The notes beneath the pieces were generated by a model that was not told the DNA's origin, did no database searches, and saw only the letters and a list, made by a program, of their open reading frames with translations. A DNA stretch of 64,000 bases from Vampirovibrio chlorellavorus (GTDB lineage: Bacteria > Cyanobacteriota > Vampirovibrionia > Vampirovibrionales > Vampirovibrionaceae). The DNA is taken from assembly GCA_903866275.1 (NCBI GenBank), contig CAIPMU010000020.1:186001-250000 (forward strand). Reading direction: 5' to 3'. The translations under genes and the position numbers were made by a program. Of the stretch, positions 16,140-24,434 are shown in pieces (position 1 is the first letter of the stretch; every line of letters starts with the position of its first letter).

Positions 16140-17817
16140 GTCGCCCAAGTTGCCAGATCATGGCGAACCCGCAATCAGCCGCCGCGTTTTCCTGAAAACC
16201 TTGCTGGCCGCTTCCGGGGCGGCCTGGTTGGGTGGATTGAGTTCTCCCTACTGGGGGACGTTGCCCTGGGGGCATGCGCCTCGCAAACGTATTCCCGGCC
16301 AGCTGTTGGGGCCCTCTGCCTCGTTGGGGCATCAGCTTCGGGATCACCACGCGTTTCCCTCTCCCACTCAAGCCATAGAGACCGATGTGGTGATTGTGGG
16401 TGGCGGGATCTCCGGGTTGTCTGCGGCGTGGTGGCTGAAAAAACAGGGCTTTCATCATTTCAGGTTGCTGGAGCTGGAAAATCATGTGGGCGGTAACGCC
16501 CACAGCGGACAAAATCAGGTCAGCGCCTATCCCTGGGGTGCACATTATGTGCCCCTGCCCTCAGAAAACGCTCATTATGTACGCACCCTGTTTGAAGAAT
16601 TGGGCGTGATTGAAGGGTATGCCGCCAACGGCTTGCCCATATACAACGAGCTGTATCTCTGCCACGAGCCGGATGAGCGGTTGTTTAAGGATGGCCGCTG
16701 GCAGGATGGGCTTATTCCCACCCGTGGTGCGCGTGAAGTTGACCATGACGAGATTCGTCGCTTTCTGGCGCTGATGCAGCAGTATCGCCAGCGTATCGGG
16801 CGAGATGGGAAGCGGGTGTTTTCGATTCCCGTCGATGACTCCTCCCAGGATCCGGAATGGCTGGCGCTGGATTGGCTGAGTATGCAGGACTGGTTGCAGC
16901 AGCAGGGGTTTCACTCGAAACTCCTGCACTGGTACGTCAATTATTGTTGCCGGGATGATTACGGGGCGACCATGAAAACCGTCTCGGCCTGGGCGGGGAT
17001 TCATTATTTTGCGGCCCGTGATGGCGTGGCGGCCAACGCCCAGCCTCAGGCGGTGCTGACCTGGCCCGCCGGGAACGGTTGGTTGGTGCAACAGCTCAAG
17101 CAGCAGGTACAAGAACACATTCAGACTCAGGCGCTGGTGTATCATCTGGAAAATACCCCTTCGGGCGTGACAGTCGATTTCTGGGATGCCAGCAAACAGC
17201 AGAGCATACGCGTTAAAGCCCGACAGGCCATTTTTGCGGGACCTCGTTTTGTGGCCCAGCGGGTGATGCCGGAAGCGCCGCATCATGCACTCGTGCGAAC
17301 GCTGGATTATTCCCCGTGGCTGGTGGCCAACCTGACCCTGAAACAGCGGCCCACCGAAGGCAGGGGCGCTCCGCTGGCCTGGGATAATGTGGGTTATCAC
17401 GATCACTCGCTGGGTTATGTGGTGGCGACGCATCAGAATATCACGCTGTTTCCCACCCAAACCGTGATCACCTATTACCGGCCGCTGGATCACACCGAGC
17501 CGCATCAGGCCCGCCGGGCAGCGTATGCCACTTCTTTTGAGCAATGGCAGGATCTGATTCTGGCGGATTTAAAGTCCATGCATCCGGACATTGAAGATCA
17601 GATCGAACACATGGATGTCTGGGTTTGGGGGCATGGGATGATTCAGCCCAAAGTGGGCTACATCTGGGGGGAGACACGACAGCAGCTGTTAGAACCCTGG
17701 GGCAATGTCCATTTTGCGCATACGGATATGAGCGGCATTTCGATTTTTGAAGAAGCGCAGTATCGTGGCGTGGAGGCGGCCAAAGCGGTGCTGCAGCACG
17801 TGAGGGCTTTGGCATGA
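16123..17817 (+). CDS. Tat-exported FAD-dependent amine oxidase-like protein
   Basis: This 564-aa flavoprotein has a twin-arginine signal (SRRVFLKTLLAASGAAWLGG, about residues 19-38), so it is likely folded with FAD before export. The dinucleotide-binding site VVIVGGGISGLSAAW begins at about residue 89 and is followed by an acidic residue and the GGNAHSG loop typical of monoamine/polyamine oxidase-type enzymes. The C-terminal SGISIFEEAQYRGVEAA matches the FAD-closing motif. ATG 16123 overlaps the end of the spermidine-synthase-like gene by 17 bases. With that neighbour it may oxidise a polyamine or other amine in the periplasm; the substrate is inferred from context only. Confidence 0.85.
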   Translation: MEMSTKSPKLPDHGEPAISRRVFLKTLLAASGAAWLGGLSSPYWGTLPWGHAPRKRIPGQLLGPSASLGHQLRDHHAFPSPTQAIETDVVIVGGGISGLSAAWWLKKQGFHHFRLLELENHVGGNAHSGQNQVSAYPWGAHYVPLPSENAHYVRTLFEELGVIEGYAANGLPIYNELYLCHEPDERLFKDGRWQDGLIPTRGAREVDHDEIRRFLALMQQYRQRIGRDGKRVFSIPVDDSSQDPEWLALDWLSMQDWLQQQGFHSKLLHWYVNYCCRDDYGATMKTVSAWAGIHYFAARDGVAANAQPQAVLTWPAGNGWLVQQLKQQVQEHIQTQALVYHLENTPSGVTVDFWDASKQQSIRVKARQAIFAGPRFVAQRVMPEAPHHALVRTLDYSPWLVANLTLKQRPTEGRGAPLAWDNVGYHDHSLGYVVATHQNITLFPTQTVITYYRPLDHTEPHQARRAAYATSFEQWQDLILADLKSMHPDIEDQIEHMDVWVWGHGMIQPKVGYIWGETRQQLLEPWGNVHFAHTDMSGISIFEEAQYRGVEAAKAVLQHVRALA

Positions 17818-18938
17818 GCCTCTGTCTGCCGCAATCGGACGCTTCAGACTTGCAAGCCAATCGCGCTCCGCAAGCCTGGATTGCCTCGCCGTTGGTGGAT
17901 CTCACCCTGATTATCGGGCCTGCATTTTTGATTACCGCTGCGGTGTTTGCCTTTCCGGCATTTTTTGCACCAGACAATTCCATTCCGCTTTGGCTTTGGG
18001 GCGTGCTCATTCTCGGGGTGGATGTGGCCCATGTCTACGCCACCCTGTTTCGCACCTATTTGAGCGTGACGCCGGCCAAAACCAGCCAGGCCCTGCTCAT
18101 CGGGTTGCCTCTGGCGTGCTGGTTGTGCGGCGCGGCGCTCTATGCGATGGATGGGCTGCTGTTCTGGCGCGCGCTGACCTATCTGGCGGTGTTTCATTTT
18201 ATTCGCCAGCAATATGGCTTTATGGCCATTTACGCCCGCACCGAAAATCAGGCCTTCCGGGCGTGGCGGGGGCTGGATGCGATGCTGATTTACCTCACCA
18301 TGCTCTACCCGTTGGTGGATTGGCACGTGCGCCTGCCTCGCGCCTTTAACTGGTTTGTGGAGGGCGATTTTCTCACCGGCTTGCCATTGGATTGGCTGCA
18401 TTGGGTTGGTATGCTTTATGCGGTGGTGGGCGTGGCCTATGTCATCAAGGAGCTCATTCTGTCTGTTCGGGCTCAACAGTTTCAGTGGCCCAAAAATTTG
18501 TTGATACTGGGAACGGCATTGTCGTGGTATTTGGGGATTGTGCACTTTAACGGCGACCTCATTTTCACAGCCACCAATGTGATCAGCCACGGAATTCCTT
18601 ATATGGCGCTGGTCTGGCTGACCAATCGCGCCGAACTCCGCAGTATGCCTGCACAGGCTCAACCGCCCAAGCGCATTCGATTCGCCGCGCTGTTTCAGTG
18701 GGCCGGTATTTCGGTTTATCTGTTGGTGCTGTGGTTGTTGGCCTGGGTGGAAGAAGGGGCGTGGGATGGTTTCATCTGGCGAGAGCACGGGCCTTTGTTT
18801 GCTTTGGCGCATTGGGCACCCTTTGCCGCCTTGCCTCACGTGGGCGCACCGGCAATCCTCATCTGGCTGGTCCCTCTGCTGGCCTTGCCCCAGGCCACGC
18901 ATTACTTGCTGGATGGGTTTATCTGGCGTTTAAAGTAA
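17814..18938 (+). CDS. Multi-pass membrane protein with conserved-looking His/Asp pattern
   Basis: This 374-aa protein has about nine or ten hydrophobic segments and starts at ATG 17814, overlapping the stop of the oxidase gene (ATGA). I do not recognise a named family. Polar residues fall within or next to helices in a striking pattern: D70 and H73 (GVDVAHVYATLFRTY), H128 with R131 and Q132 (FHFIRQQYGF), H244 and D248, H259 (VISHGIPYMALVW), and H363 and D367 (THYLLDGFIWR). Such intramembrane His/Asp sets are seen in membrane metalloenzymes, so an oxidase or hydroxylase role is possible but unproven. As the last gene of the cluster, it may act with the amine oxidase. Confidence 0.75.
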   Translation: MSLCLPQSDASDLQANRAPQAWIASPLVDLTLIIGPAFLITAAVFAFPAFFAPDNSIPLWLWGVLILGVDVAHVYATLFRTYLSVTPAKTSQALLIGLPLACWLCGAALYAMDGLLFWRALTYLAVFHFIRQQYGFMAIYARTENQAFRAWRGLDAMLIYLTMLYPLVDWHVRLPRAFNWFVEGDFLTGLPLDWLHWVGMLYAVVGVAYVIKELILSVRAQQFQWPKNLLILGTALSWYLGIVHFNGDLIFTATNVISHGIPYMALVWLTNRAELRSMPAQAQPPKRIRFAALFQWAGISVYLLVLWLLAWVEEGAWDGFIWREHGPLFALAHWAPFAALPHVGAPAILIWLVPLLALPQATHYLLDGFIWRLK

Positions 18939-19040
18939 GCACTTTCGGCTTTCTCCCTTGCTCGCTCCAGGCCGGATAGACACTTTAGGTTGTGCTGAAA
19001 CATGTTGCGCTAAAACTACGTAAAAGTACTTCGGTATCGC

Positions 19041-19082
19041 AAAAAATCAGCCCCCACCCGCCGAAGCGAACAGGGGCTGATT
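19041..19082 (-). terminator. Terminator of the small Cys-rich peptide gene
   Basis: AATCAGCCCC (19045-19054) pairs perfectly with GGGGCTGATT (19073-19082). On the minus strand the stem is followed by TTTTTT. It can also stop incoming plus-strand transcription, since a T-rich tract follows on that side. Confidence 0.8.
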
Positions 19083-19096
19083 CGGATTTTTAAATC

Positions 19097-19219
19097 CTAC
19101 TTGCAGCAGGCCGCCTGGGCACCGCAGCAAGAACCGCCCGGGCAGCAGCTTTCGGCCGCAAAGGCCACGCCACCAAACACGGAACCGATTAAGAGCAGGG
19201 TTAATAAGATTTTTTTCAT
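19097..19219 (-). CDS. Secreted cysteine-rich mini-protein (40 aa)
   Basis: A 40-aa open frame starts at 19219 with AGGAG nine bases upstream and ends at a TAG (19097-19099) just before a strong terminator. Residues 1-22 form a classic Sec signal peptide (MKKILLTLLLIGSVFGGVAF, then AA). The mature part is only about 18 residues and holds six cysteines as three CC pairs (ESCCPGGSCCGAQAACCK). Paired cysteines in an exported peptide suggest binding of a thiophilic metal such as copper or zinc, or a compact disulfide-bonded structure. It lies downstream of another exported CC-containing protein on the same strand. I know of no named family. Confidence 0.8.
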   Translation of the reverse strand: MKKILLTLLLIGSVFGGVAFAAESCCPGGSCCGAQAACCK

Positions 19220-19358
19220 GAGGTTTCTCCTGAATTAAAGTCACTGTCAATGAATAAACGAGGGGTTTCATTGCCGTTGAATGAGGGTTGACAGCTCTGA
19301 GTGCTATGTTTGATAGGCGGGTCAACGGATGCTCATTCAATGGCATTCACAGTGCGTT

Positions 19359-19700
19359 TTAATTCAGCCAGACACTCAGCTCGCTGTGCAGCTTGGATTG
19401 ATCGGGCATATGATGATGCGCCAACCGGGAAATAGAAACTTGTTGGTAGGCCGTCAGCCAATCCTGAACGGTAAATGAGGGGGGAGCAACAGCAACCATC
19501 GTGTGATCGCTGGTACCTCCCGCGCCCATAGGGGTTATTGAGGCACCAGCGGGTTGAACCATACAGCAAGCGGGCAACGGGCCGGTCAGTTTGTGGTCGG
19601 TGGAGGCTGGGCAACAGGCATGTGCAGGCACGGCAATGCTACACTGGGTCACCACCCAGGTGGCAAGCACTAAGAAAGCACTTAAAAACCGTTTGTTCAT
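19359..19700 (-). CDS. Secreted Cys/His-containing protein, possibly metal-related
   Basis: This 113-aa protein has a signal peptide (about residues 1-27, ending PAHA) and a mature part with two CC pairs (HACCPAS near residues 28-33, ACCMV near 44-48). A His/Met cluster (AHHHMPDQ) sits near residues 94-101. The CC pairs match those in the 40-aa peptide downstream, and the two genes run in the same direction 140 bases apart. The composition suggests a periplasmic metal-binding protein, with copper the likeliest by residue type, but no catalytic domain is visible and the assignment is tentative. Confidence 0.65.
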   Translation of the reverse strand: MNKRFLSAFLVLATWVVTQCSIAVPAHACCPASTDHKLTGPLPACCMVQPAGASITPMGAGGTSDHTMVAVAPPSFTVQDWLTAYQQVSISRLAHHHMPDQSKLHSELSVWLN

Positions 19701-19880
19701 GGGGCTTGGGCATCCGTTTCGGTAAACTTTGAATTGCGTTCACCAGCACTACCATCTTAGTCAGTATGACGCTTTGTGGTCTTTTTTGTTCTTTTTTAGT
19801 TGAAAAATCAATAAAAACTTAACACAAGCGCATGGCGCCGCTAGCATAACAAAGCCAACGATCCTCTGCGGGGTGCAGCT

Positions 19881-20804
19881 TTAGCGCTTCAGATCGACCA
19901 AGGTACACCAGTGGCTGTATTTCGGGTTTTTGTTTTTCACCACGTCAAAGTAGGCTTGCTGAATGCGTTGCGTGATGGGGCCCACTTTGCCCGTGCCAAT
20001 GCTGCGGTGATCGATCTGGGTAATCGGGGCGACCTGTGCGGCGGTGCCGGTGAAAAAGGCCTCTTCGCAGCGGTAGAGTTCGGTGCGGTCCACGGTGCGT
20101 TCTTCCACTTCCAGGCCCAGTTCTTCACGGGCCAGCGTAATAATGCTGTCGCGGGTGACGCCTTCCAGAATGTTCTCCGTGGTGGGCGGGGTGACCAGCT
20201 TGCCCTTGCGTACCAGAAACAGGTTCATGGCGCTGCCTTCTGAGACGTTGCCTTCCTGGGTGAGGGCGATGACCTCATCGAAGCCTTTGCGCTTGGCGTC
20301 GGTAATCATGATGGCCGTATTCATGTAAGCCCCGGCCGCTTTGGCGCAGGGCGGGATGGCGTTGTCATCGACGCGCCGCCAGGCCGAAATGGTTACATGC
20401 AGGCCATCGGCGATATTCACATAATCGCCCAGCGGGTTGGTCCAGATGCAGACGTCGGTTTTGACCTTGTCCAGATAGGGGCCGATACTGTTGCCATTTT
20501 TAAACAGGGTGAACCGGATGTAAAAATCGGTCTCATGGGCGTTCTGGCGTACCAGTTCGGTGGTGATGTCCATCAACTCTTCGAGTGAGGCCTCTGGGGT
20601 CATAAAGAAAATACGGCTGTTGGCCAGAATGCGCTCATAGTGTTCTTTCATGCGAAAGATGGCGGCGCAGCCCTGCTCCGGGAGCCAATAGCCCCGCAAG
20701 CCTTCAAACAGGGAGGTTCCATAGAGGAAGGAATGGTTTTTAATGCTGATATTGGCCTGGTCCAAGGGGACAAACTGGCCTTCAAAATACGCAATTTCGC
20801 TCAT
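19881..20804 (-). CDS. ilvE: Branched-chain amino acid aminotransferase
   Basis: This 307-aa PLP-dependent class IV aminotransferase catalyses the last step of valine, leucine and isoleucine synthesis, swapping an amino group with glutamate. Motifs visible are YFEGQFVPLDQANISIKNHS and SLFEGLRGYW at the N-terminus, then PCAKAAGAYMNTAIMITDAK around the catalytic Lys. DEVIALTQEGNVSEGSAMNL and EEAFFTGTAAQVAPI follow in the cofactor-binding half. Length is standard for IlvE. It is a lone gene; its promoter must lie in the short region next to 20.9 kb. Confidence 0.95.
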   Translation of the reverse strand: MSEIAYFEGQFVPLDQANISIKNHSFLYGTSLFEGLRGYWLPEQGCAAIFRMKEHYERILANSRIFFMTPEASLEELMDITTELVRQNAHETDFYIRFTLFKNGNSIGPYLDKVKTDVCIWTNPLGDYVNIADGLHVTISAWRRVDDNAIPPCAKAAGAYMNTAIMITDAKRKGFDEVIALTQEGNVSEGSAMNLFLVRKGKLVTPPTTENILEGVTRDSIITLAREELGLEVEERTVDRTELYRCEEAFFTGTAAQVAPITQIDHRSIGTGKVGPITQRIQQAYFDVVKNKNPKYSHWCTLVDLKR

Positions 20805-20981
20805 GATGTTCCATTTCCCAAGTCACGGTTCGGACGTGCTACATCCAAGACGCAAGCGGCGATTGGTTGCCGCCCAATGTTATCTTGCCTACAGCCCAGC
20901 GGGCGCCCAACGTCTCTTCATCGTAGCCTGAGGAGCACAGTACCATAAAATCGCCCGAACGTCTTGATGGAAACCCGATGG

Positions 20982-21386
20982 CTATTGAAGCCGAATGCAA
21001 TCACTGGGGGCTGGATGCATTTTGACTTGAATCAGAATGAGTTCGTTCAGCAGGCTCTTGTAGGCCGTCCGGGAGGGATCCTGACGGCTGGGATCCTGGC
21101 TGGCTTCCCGCAGGTTCAATTCCAGCGTCATCCCGGGAGAAAACGGCTCCATGCCGAAAGTGAAAACTTCAATGCCGTTTAAAACCTGCCCTAATTTTCG
21201 CATGGTGAGATTGAGTCGGTCTTTTTCAGCCCAGGCGGCCTGAATTTTTTCGCTTAAATCGTCTTCATACAGCAAAATAATGGTTTGATAGGCTTTGGAT
21301 AGCGTCAGAATCTGCCGGCTGGCCTGACTCAGGGAGTCGGAGATTAAAATTTCATGACTACAGTCGGATTTTGAGGCTGAACCCAT
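20982..21386 (-). CDS. Hypothetical protein with duplicated QDPSR motif
   Basis: This 134-aa protein matches no family I recognise. It has no signal peptide or membrane helix, and looks mostly helical in its first 60 residues (ILTLSKAYQTIILLYEDDLS). A short tandem duplication QDPSRQDPSR lies near residue 103, and the C-terminus has a helical LLNELILIQVKM segment. I chose the start at 21386 because AGGA lies eight bases upstream; 13 further upstream residues would lack support. Codon use looks like its neighbours. Confidence 0.6.
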   Translation of the reverse strand: MGSASKSDCSHEILISDSLSQASRQILTLSKAYQTIILLYEDDLSEKIQAAWAEKDRLNLTMRKLGQVLNGIEVFTFGMEPFSPGMTLELNLREASQDPSRQDPSRTAYKSLLNELILIQVKMHPAPSDCIRLQ

Positions 21387-22220
21387 TAGGTCAATCCTAG
21401 AGTTTCGATTTGATGAAAGCACCAACCGTTTAAACCGGGTGTTGGATTTTAATCTACGTTAGTTAAAGAACTTAACATAATGATACCGTTTTGTAAAATA
21501 TTTTCAGGCCCTTACTGGCTTGATAGTTTGAACTTTGAGCCAGCTTTTAGTTTTAACCCTTCTGCAATGACGATGACAATCCCCTGGGTGGGTAAATCAT
21601 GGCTAGGGGTTACTTTTATCCCCAATGCCTCAGATCGGAAGCGTGCAATAGTCATTGATTTCGGAAAGATTAGTTAAGATGTCTGCTTCAGTGGCAGGCC
21701 AAGCTCATCCAATCAATTCATGATTACTGACGTTTTTTATAAGCAGTGTTTTATAAAAAGTTGAGTTGCTTTTCGATGCTTAAATTTCCACTGTGAAAAC
21801 AAGTTTACCGATAGAGCCTTGAATGAATAAAATTATGGGTTGATCCTGTTTTTTTGAATGAAATAGGGTTTAATCTTGTTCGGATAGGGCAACGGGCTGC
21901 CAATGAAGCTGGCGGTCATACAGCTTCCTGCTGCCGGGTGTCCGGGTAGATTTTTTTGGGGGGGCTTAAAATTTCAATTTAAAAAAATAATTCCGGTCTG
22001 ATTCCTGAATGGTTAAAATGCCATGCGCTGAAACGTCACATGGCACATGGCAATTCACTGTCAAAAAGTGATTGCAGGGTTTCCCGAAAGTGTGGCATGG
22101 CCGATAAAAACAATGCGGATCTTGTGCGTCCAAGCCTGGGTGGACTCGTTGCCAGACGCTTGCGATAGTACGCGTTGCTTCTGTTGATGGGAGGCCTGTG
22201 ACCGTAACCTTTTTATCCGG

Positions 22221-22276
22221 TTCATACGAGCTGGTCAGGGTGTCACTTGTAACGGATCTGTTACACAGCGTATGAA
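22221..22276. repeat. Nested inverted repeat in intergenic region
   Basis: An outer repeat TTCATACG-a-GCTG (from 22221) is complementary to CAGCGTATGAA (22266-22276), with one bulged base. Inside it, TGTAAC (22248-22253) pairs with GTTACA (22260-22265) across six bases. The inner 18-bp palindrome looks like a dimeric repressor operator; alternatively the whole unit folds as an RNA stem with an internal bulge. No neighbouring regulator gene explains it. Confidence 0.4.
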
Positions 22277-22301
22277 AAACAGAAGCGCTGCAGGGAAAAA
22301 G

Positions 22302-22349
22302 TTGACAACTCGAAAGCCTTAATTGACAATGGTTTTCATGGTCTTGTAT
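22302..22349 (+). promoter_or_regulatory. Candidate promoter of tRNA-Gly
   Basis: Two perfect TTGACA boxes occur 21 bases apart (22302-22307 and 22323-22328). The second is followed 15 bases later by TTGTAT (22344-22349), a plausible -10 box with short spacing. The tRNA begins about 77 bases further on. Confidence 0.45.
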
Positions 22350-22425
22350 CTTGTTCTGAGTCTAGGCATATTTTGTGATTCAGGCGCGATGCCCAAGACA
22401 GGCAGTCTTTTCGGGAAATCCTCGT

Positions 22426-22501
22426 GCGGAGGTAGCTCAATTGGTAGAGCTTCTGCCTTCCAAGCAGAAGGTTGCGGGTTCGAGCCCCGTCCTCCGCTCC
22501 A
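22426..22501 (+). tRNA. tRNA-Gly (anticodon TCC)
   Basis: The 76-base gene folds as a cloverleaf: acceptor GCGGAGG with CCTCCGC, D-arm AGCTCAATTGGTAGAGCT, anticodon arm TCTGC-CTTCCAA-GCAGA with anticodon TCC, and T-arm GCGGGTTCGAGCCCCGT. The discriminator is T, and the CCA end is encoded (22499-22501). Confidence 0.97.
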
Positions 22502-22727
22502 TTTCCCTCATTCAGTGTGTTGGGGTGTGCTGGTTTATTGAGGCGTTTCTTGACTGGTGGCTAGGAAGTGTTCTGTCGAGCATGCGATCGCCTGCTTTTT
22601 TTGTGTTACCCTGACGTCAAGGTTAAAATGGTCTCGCCACTGAGTGGTCTCAATTGTCACCGTGCCTCGGGCAGCAGTTTTTGTTTTAACCTTGATTCAT
22701 TGCGTTGAAGTCACCCTGGAGCCCGCC

Positions 22728-23084
22728 ATGAGCGTCACGAATCTGGATAACGCCGGTTTACAAAAATTGCTCGTCGCAGAGCCTGATCTGCTCCTACTGG
22801 ATGTTCGCACCCCGGATGAGTATTATGGACTGGGTCACATTCCCGGCGCGCAACTCATGCCCATTCACACCATTCCCGGCAACATGAACTTGCTCGATCC
22901 ATCCCGCAAGACGGTGGTCATTTGCGAGCATGGCGTTCGCAGCTACGATGCCAGTCACTATCTGGCGCAGCATGACTTCCAGCAGGTGTATCAACTGGCC
23001 GCCGGTATGGCTGAATGGAACGGCCCCCGCAGCTTTTCGTCTGATTTGGATTCGGATGATGAAACCGCTGCTTCCATCAGTTGA
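22728..23084 (+). CDS. Rhodanese-like sulfurtransferase domain protein
   Basis: This 118-aa single-domain rhodanese begins at ATG 22728 after a GGAG site. The N-terminal LLLLDVRTPDEYYGLGHIPG is the CH2A-type rhodanese signature. The active loop CEHGVRSYDASHYL carries the catalytic Cys that forms a persulfide; Arg in the loop matches thiosulfate/persulfide-handling members. A C-terminal GMAEWNGP is the usual closing motif. It lies just before mrp and ferredoxin on the same strand, so a role in sulfur supply for iron-sulfur clusters is plausible from context. The final 20 residues are an acidic Ser/Asp tail. Confidence 0.88.
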   Translation: MSVTNLDNAGLQKLLVAEPDLLLLDVRTPDEYYGLGHIPGAQLMPIHTIPGNMNLLDPSRKTVVICEHGVRSYDASHYLAQHDFQQVYQLAAGMAEWNGPRSFSSDLDSDDETAASIS

Positions 23085-23261
23085 GGCGATAGGCTGAATT
23101 TTTTCAGCCGGACTGTTTTAAGTAATCCCTCACCCGGTTCTGGACGCTCTTTCACGGCTCCCCCAAGCCCCAGCGCCCGAAACCGTATTTTTCAAGAAGC
23201 TCTTCTTTCCTCACTCTCCCACTCGATTTTTTGTACAGACTATAAAAAGGTACATGCCATC

Positions 23262-24374
23262 ATGACTGAAATCACTCGCGAAGCCGTTCTGGAAGTCCTG
23301 ACCCAGGTGATAGAGCCCAACAAGCAGCAAAGCCTGGTGGCCTTGGGCATGATCGATTTCGTTTCCGTTTGCGACAACAGCGTAAAAGTGGATCTGATTT
23401 TCCCGTCCACCGACTACCCGCAGCGTGATCAGGTGTTGCAAGCTGCCCGTGAAGCCATTCAGGCCCTCCCGGATGTTAAACTGACCACGGTGGGCATCTC
23501 CCTGAAAACACCCGCCGCCACACCGGCTTTTCAGCGCCCGGCCAACAAGCCCACCGCACCCGTGGCGGGCAAACAGTTGCTGCCCAACATTAAAAACGTC
23601 ATTGCCGTTTCCAGTGGCAAGGGTGGCGTGGGCAAAACCTCGGTTTCCGTGAACCTGGCCTGCGCCCTGACCCAGCTGGGCTACAAGGTGGGCATTGTGG
23701 ATGCCGATATTTACGGTCCCAACGTGCCCTTGATGATGGGCTTGCGTCACGCCAAAATCACCGGGGAATCCCCTGAAGGCAAACCGCTGCCCCCGGAAAA
23801 CCACGATGTCAAAGTGATGAGCGTGGCCTTCCTGATTAAGGAAGAACAGCCCGTGGTCTGGCGTGGCCCGCTGCTCGACCGGATTATTCGCCAGTTCCTG
23901 AGCGATTTTGAATGGGGCGAGCTGGACTTCCTGCTGGTGGATTTGCCGCCCGGTACGGGGGACGCCCAACTGACCATTATGCAGGGTGCATCGCTGGCTG
24001 GCGCGATTATCGTGACCACCCCGCAAGAGGTGGCCTTACACGACAGCCGCAAGGGGCTGGCCATGTTTACCGGCCAGAATATTCCCTGCCTGGGCATTAT
24101 TGAGAACATGAGCTATTTTGAATGCGATCATGGCCAGCGCTACGAGATCTTCGGGCATGGTGGCGGTCGCGAAGCGGCCGAGAAACTCGGCGTTCCATTC
24201 CTGGGTGAGATTCCCATTGTGGTGGAACAGCGCGAGCGGGCCGATTTGGGCCAGCCCATGGTCATCGCGGCTCCCGACAGCAAGCAGGCTGCCGTGTTCC
24301 GTGAGGTTGCCGAGGGCGTGGTCGCCAATCTTCGCCGCGTTCAGGAGCAAAACAAAGTGGCCGCCCACGTTTAA
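23262..24374 (+). CDS. mrp: Mrp/ApbC-type iron-sulfur cluster carrier ATPase
   Basis: This 370-aa protein combines an N-terminal MIP18/DUF59 domain (about residues 1-90) with a ParA-like P-loop ATPase. The deviant Walker A is SSGKGGVGKTSVSVNLA near residue 119. Further motifs are IVDADIYGPNVPLMMG, LLVDLPPGTGDAQLTIMQG and PQEVALHDSRKGLAMF. Mrp proteins carry iron-sulfur clusters to target apoproteins. At the C-terminal cluster site the usual Cys-x-x-Cys is reduced to a single Cys (NMSYFECDHGQRYEIFGHGG), so cluster binding may differ. The upstream rhodanese and downstream ferredoxin form a coherent iron-sulfur set. Confidence 0.93.
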   Translation: MTEITREAVLEVLTQVIEPNKQQSLVALGMIDFVSVCDNSVKVDLIFPSTDYPQRDQVLQAAREAIQALPDVKLTTVGISLKTPAATPAFQRPANKPTAPVAGKQLLPNIKNVIAVSSGKGGVGKTSVSVNLACALTQLGYKVGIVDADIYGPNVPLMMGLRHAKITGESPEGKPLPPENHDVKVMSVAFLIKEEQPVVWRGPLLDRIIRQFLSDFEWGELDFLLVDLPPGTGDAQLTIMQGASLAGAIIVTTPQEVALHDSRKGLAMFTGQNIPCLGIIENMSYFECDHGQRYEIFGHGGGREAAEKLGVPFLGEIPIVVEQRERADLGQPMVIAAPDSKQAAVFREVAEGVVANLRRVQEQNKVAAHV

Positions 24375-24434
24375 ACCTCGGGCAAACGGTGCTATTTGGC
24401 TCTGAAACCCTATCGGGCTGGAGGATACCCTTCG

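Larger units (their letters stand above)
21387..22425. other. Long intergenic region before tRNA-Gly
   Basis: About one kilobase with no convincing protein gene. A 65-codon open frame at 21480-21677 has no ribosome site. The left two-thirds is A/T-rich with scattered T-runs (for example near 21950). The right part holds a nested inverted repeat at 22221-22276 and tandem TTGACA boxes before the tRNA. An unrecognised small RNA cannot be excluded. Confidence 0.6.

Noticed and set aside
21480-21677. 65-codon frame in the long gap before tRNA-Gly
   Set aside because: No ribosome site and no recognisable feature; left as part of the intergenic note.
22584-22594. GCGATCGC octamer (also near 44383), the cyanobacterial HIP1 repeat
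   Set aside because: Only about two copies were noticed in 64 kb, which is near chance expectation, so it does not support a HIP1-rich genome.
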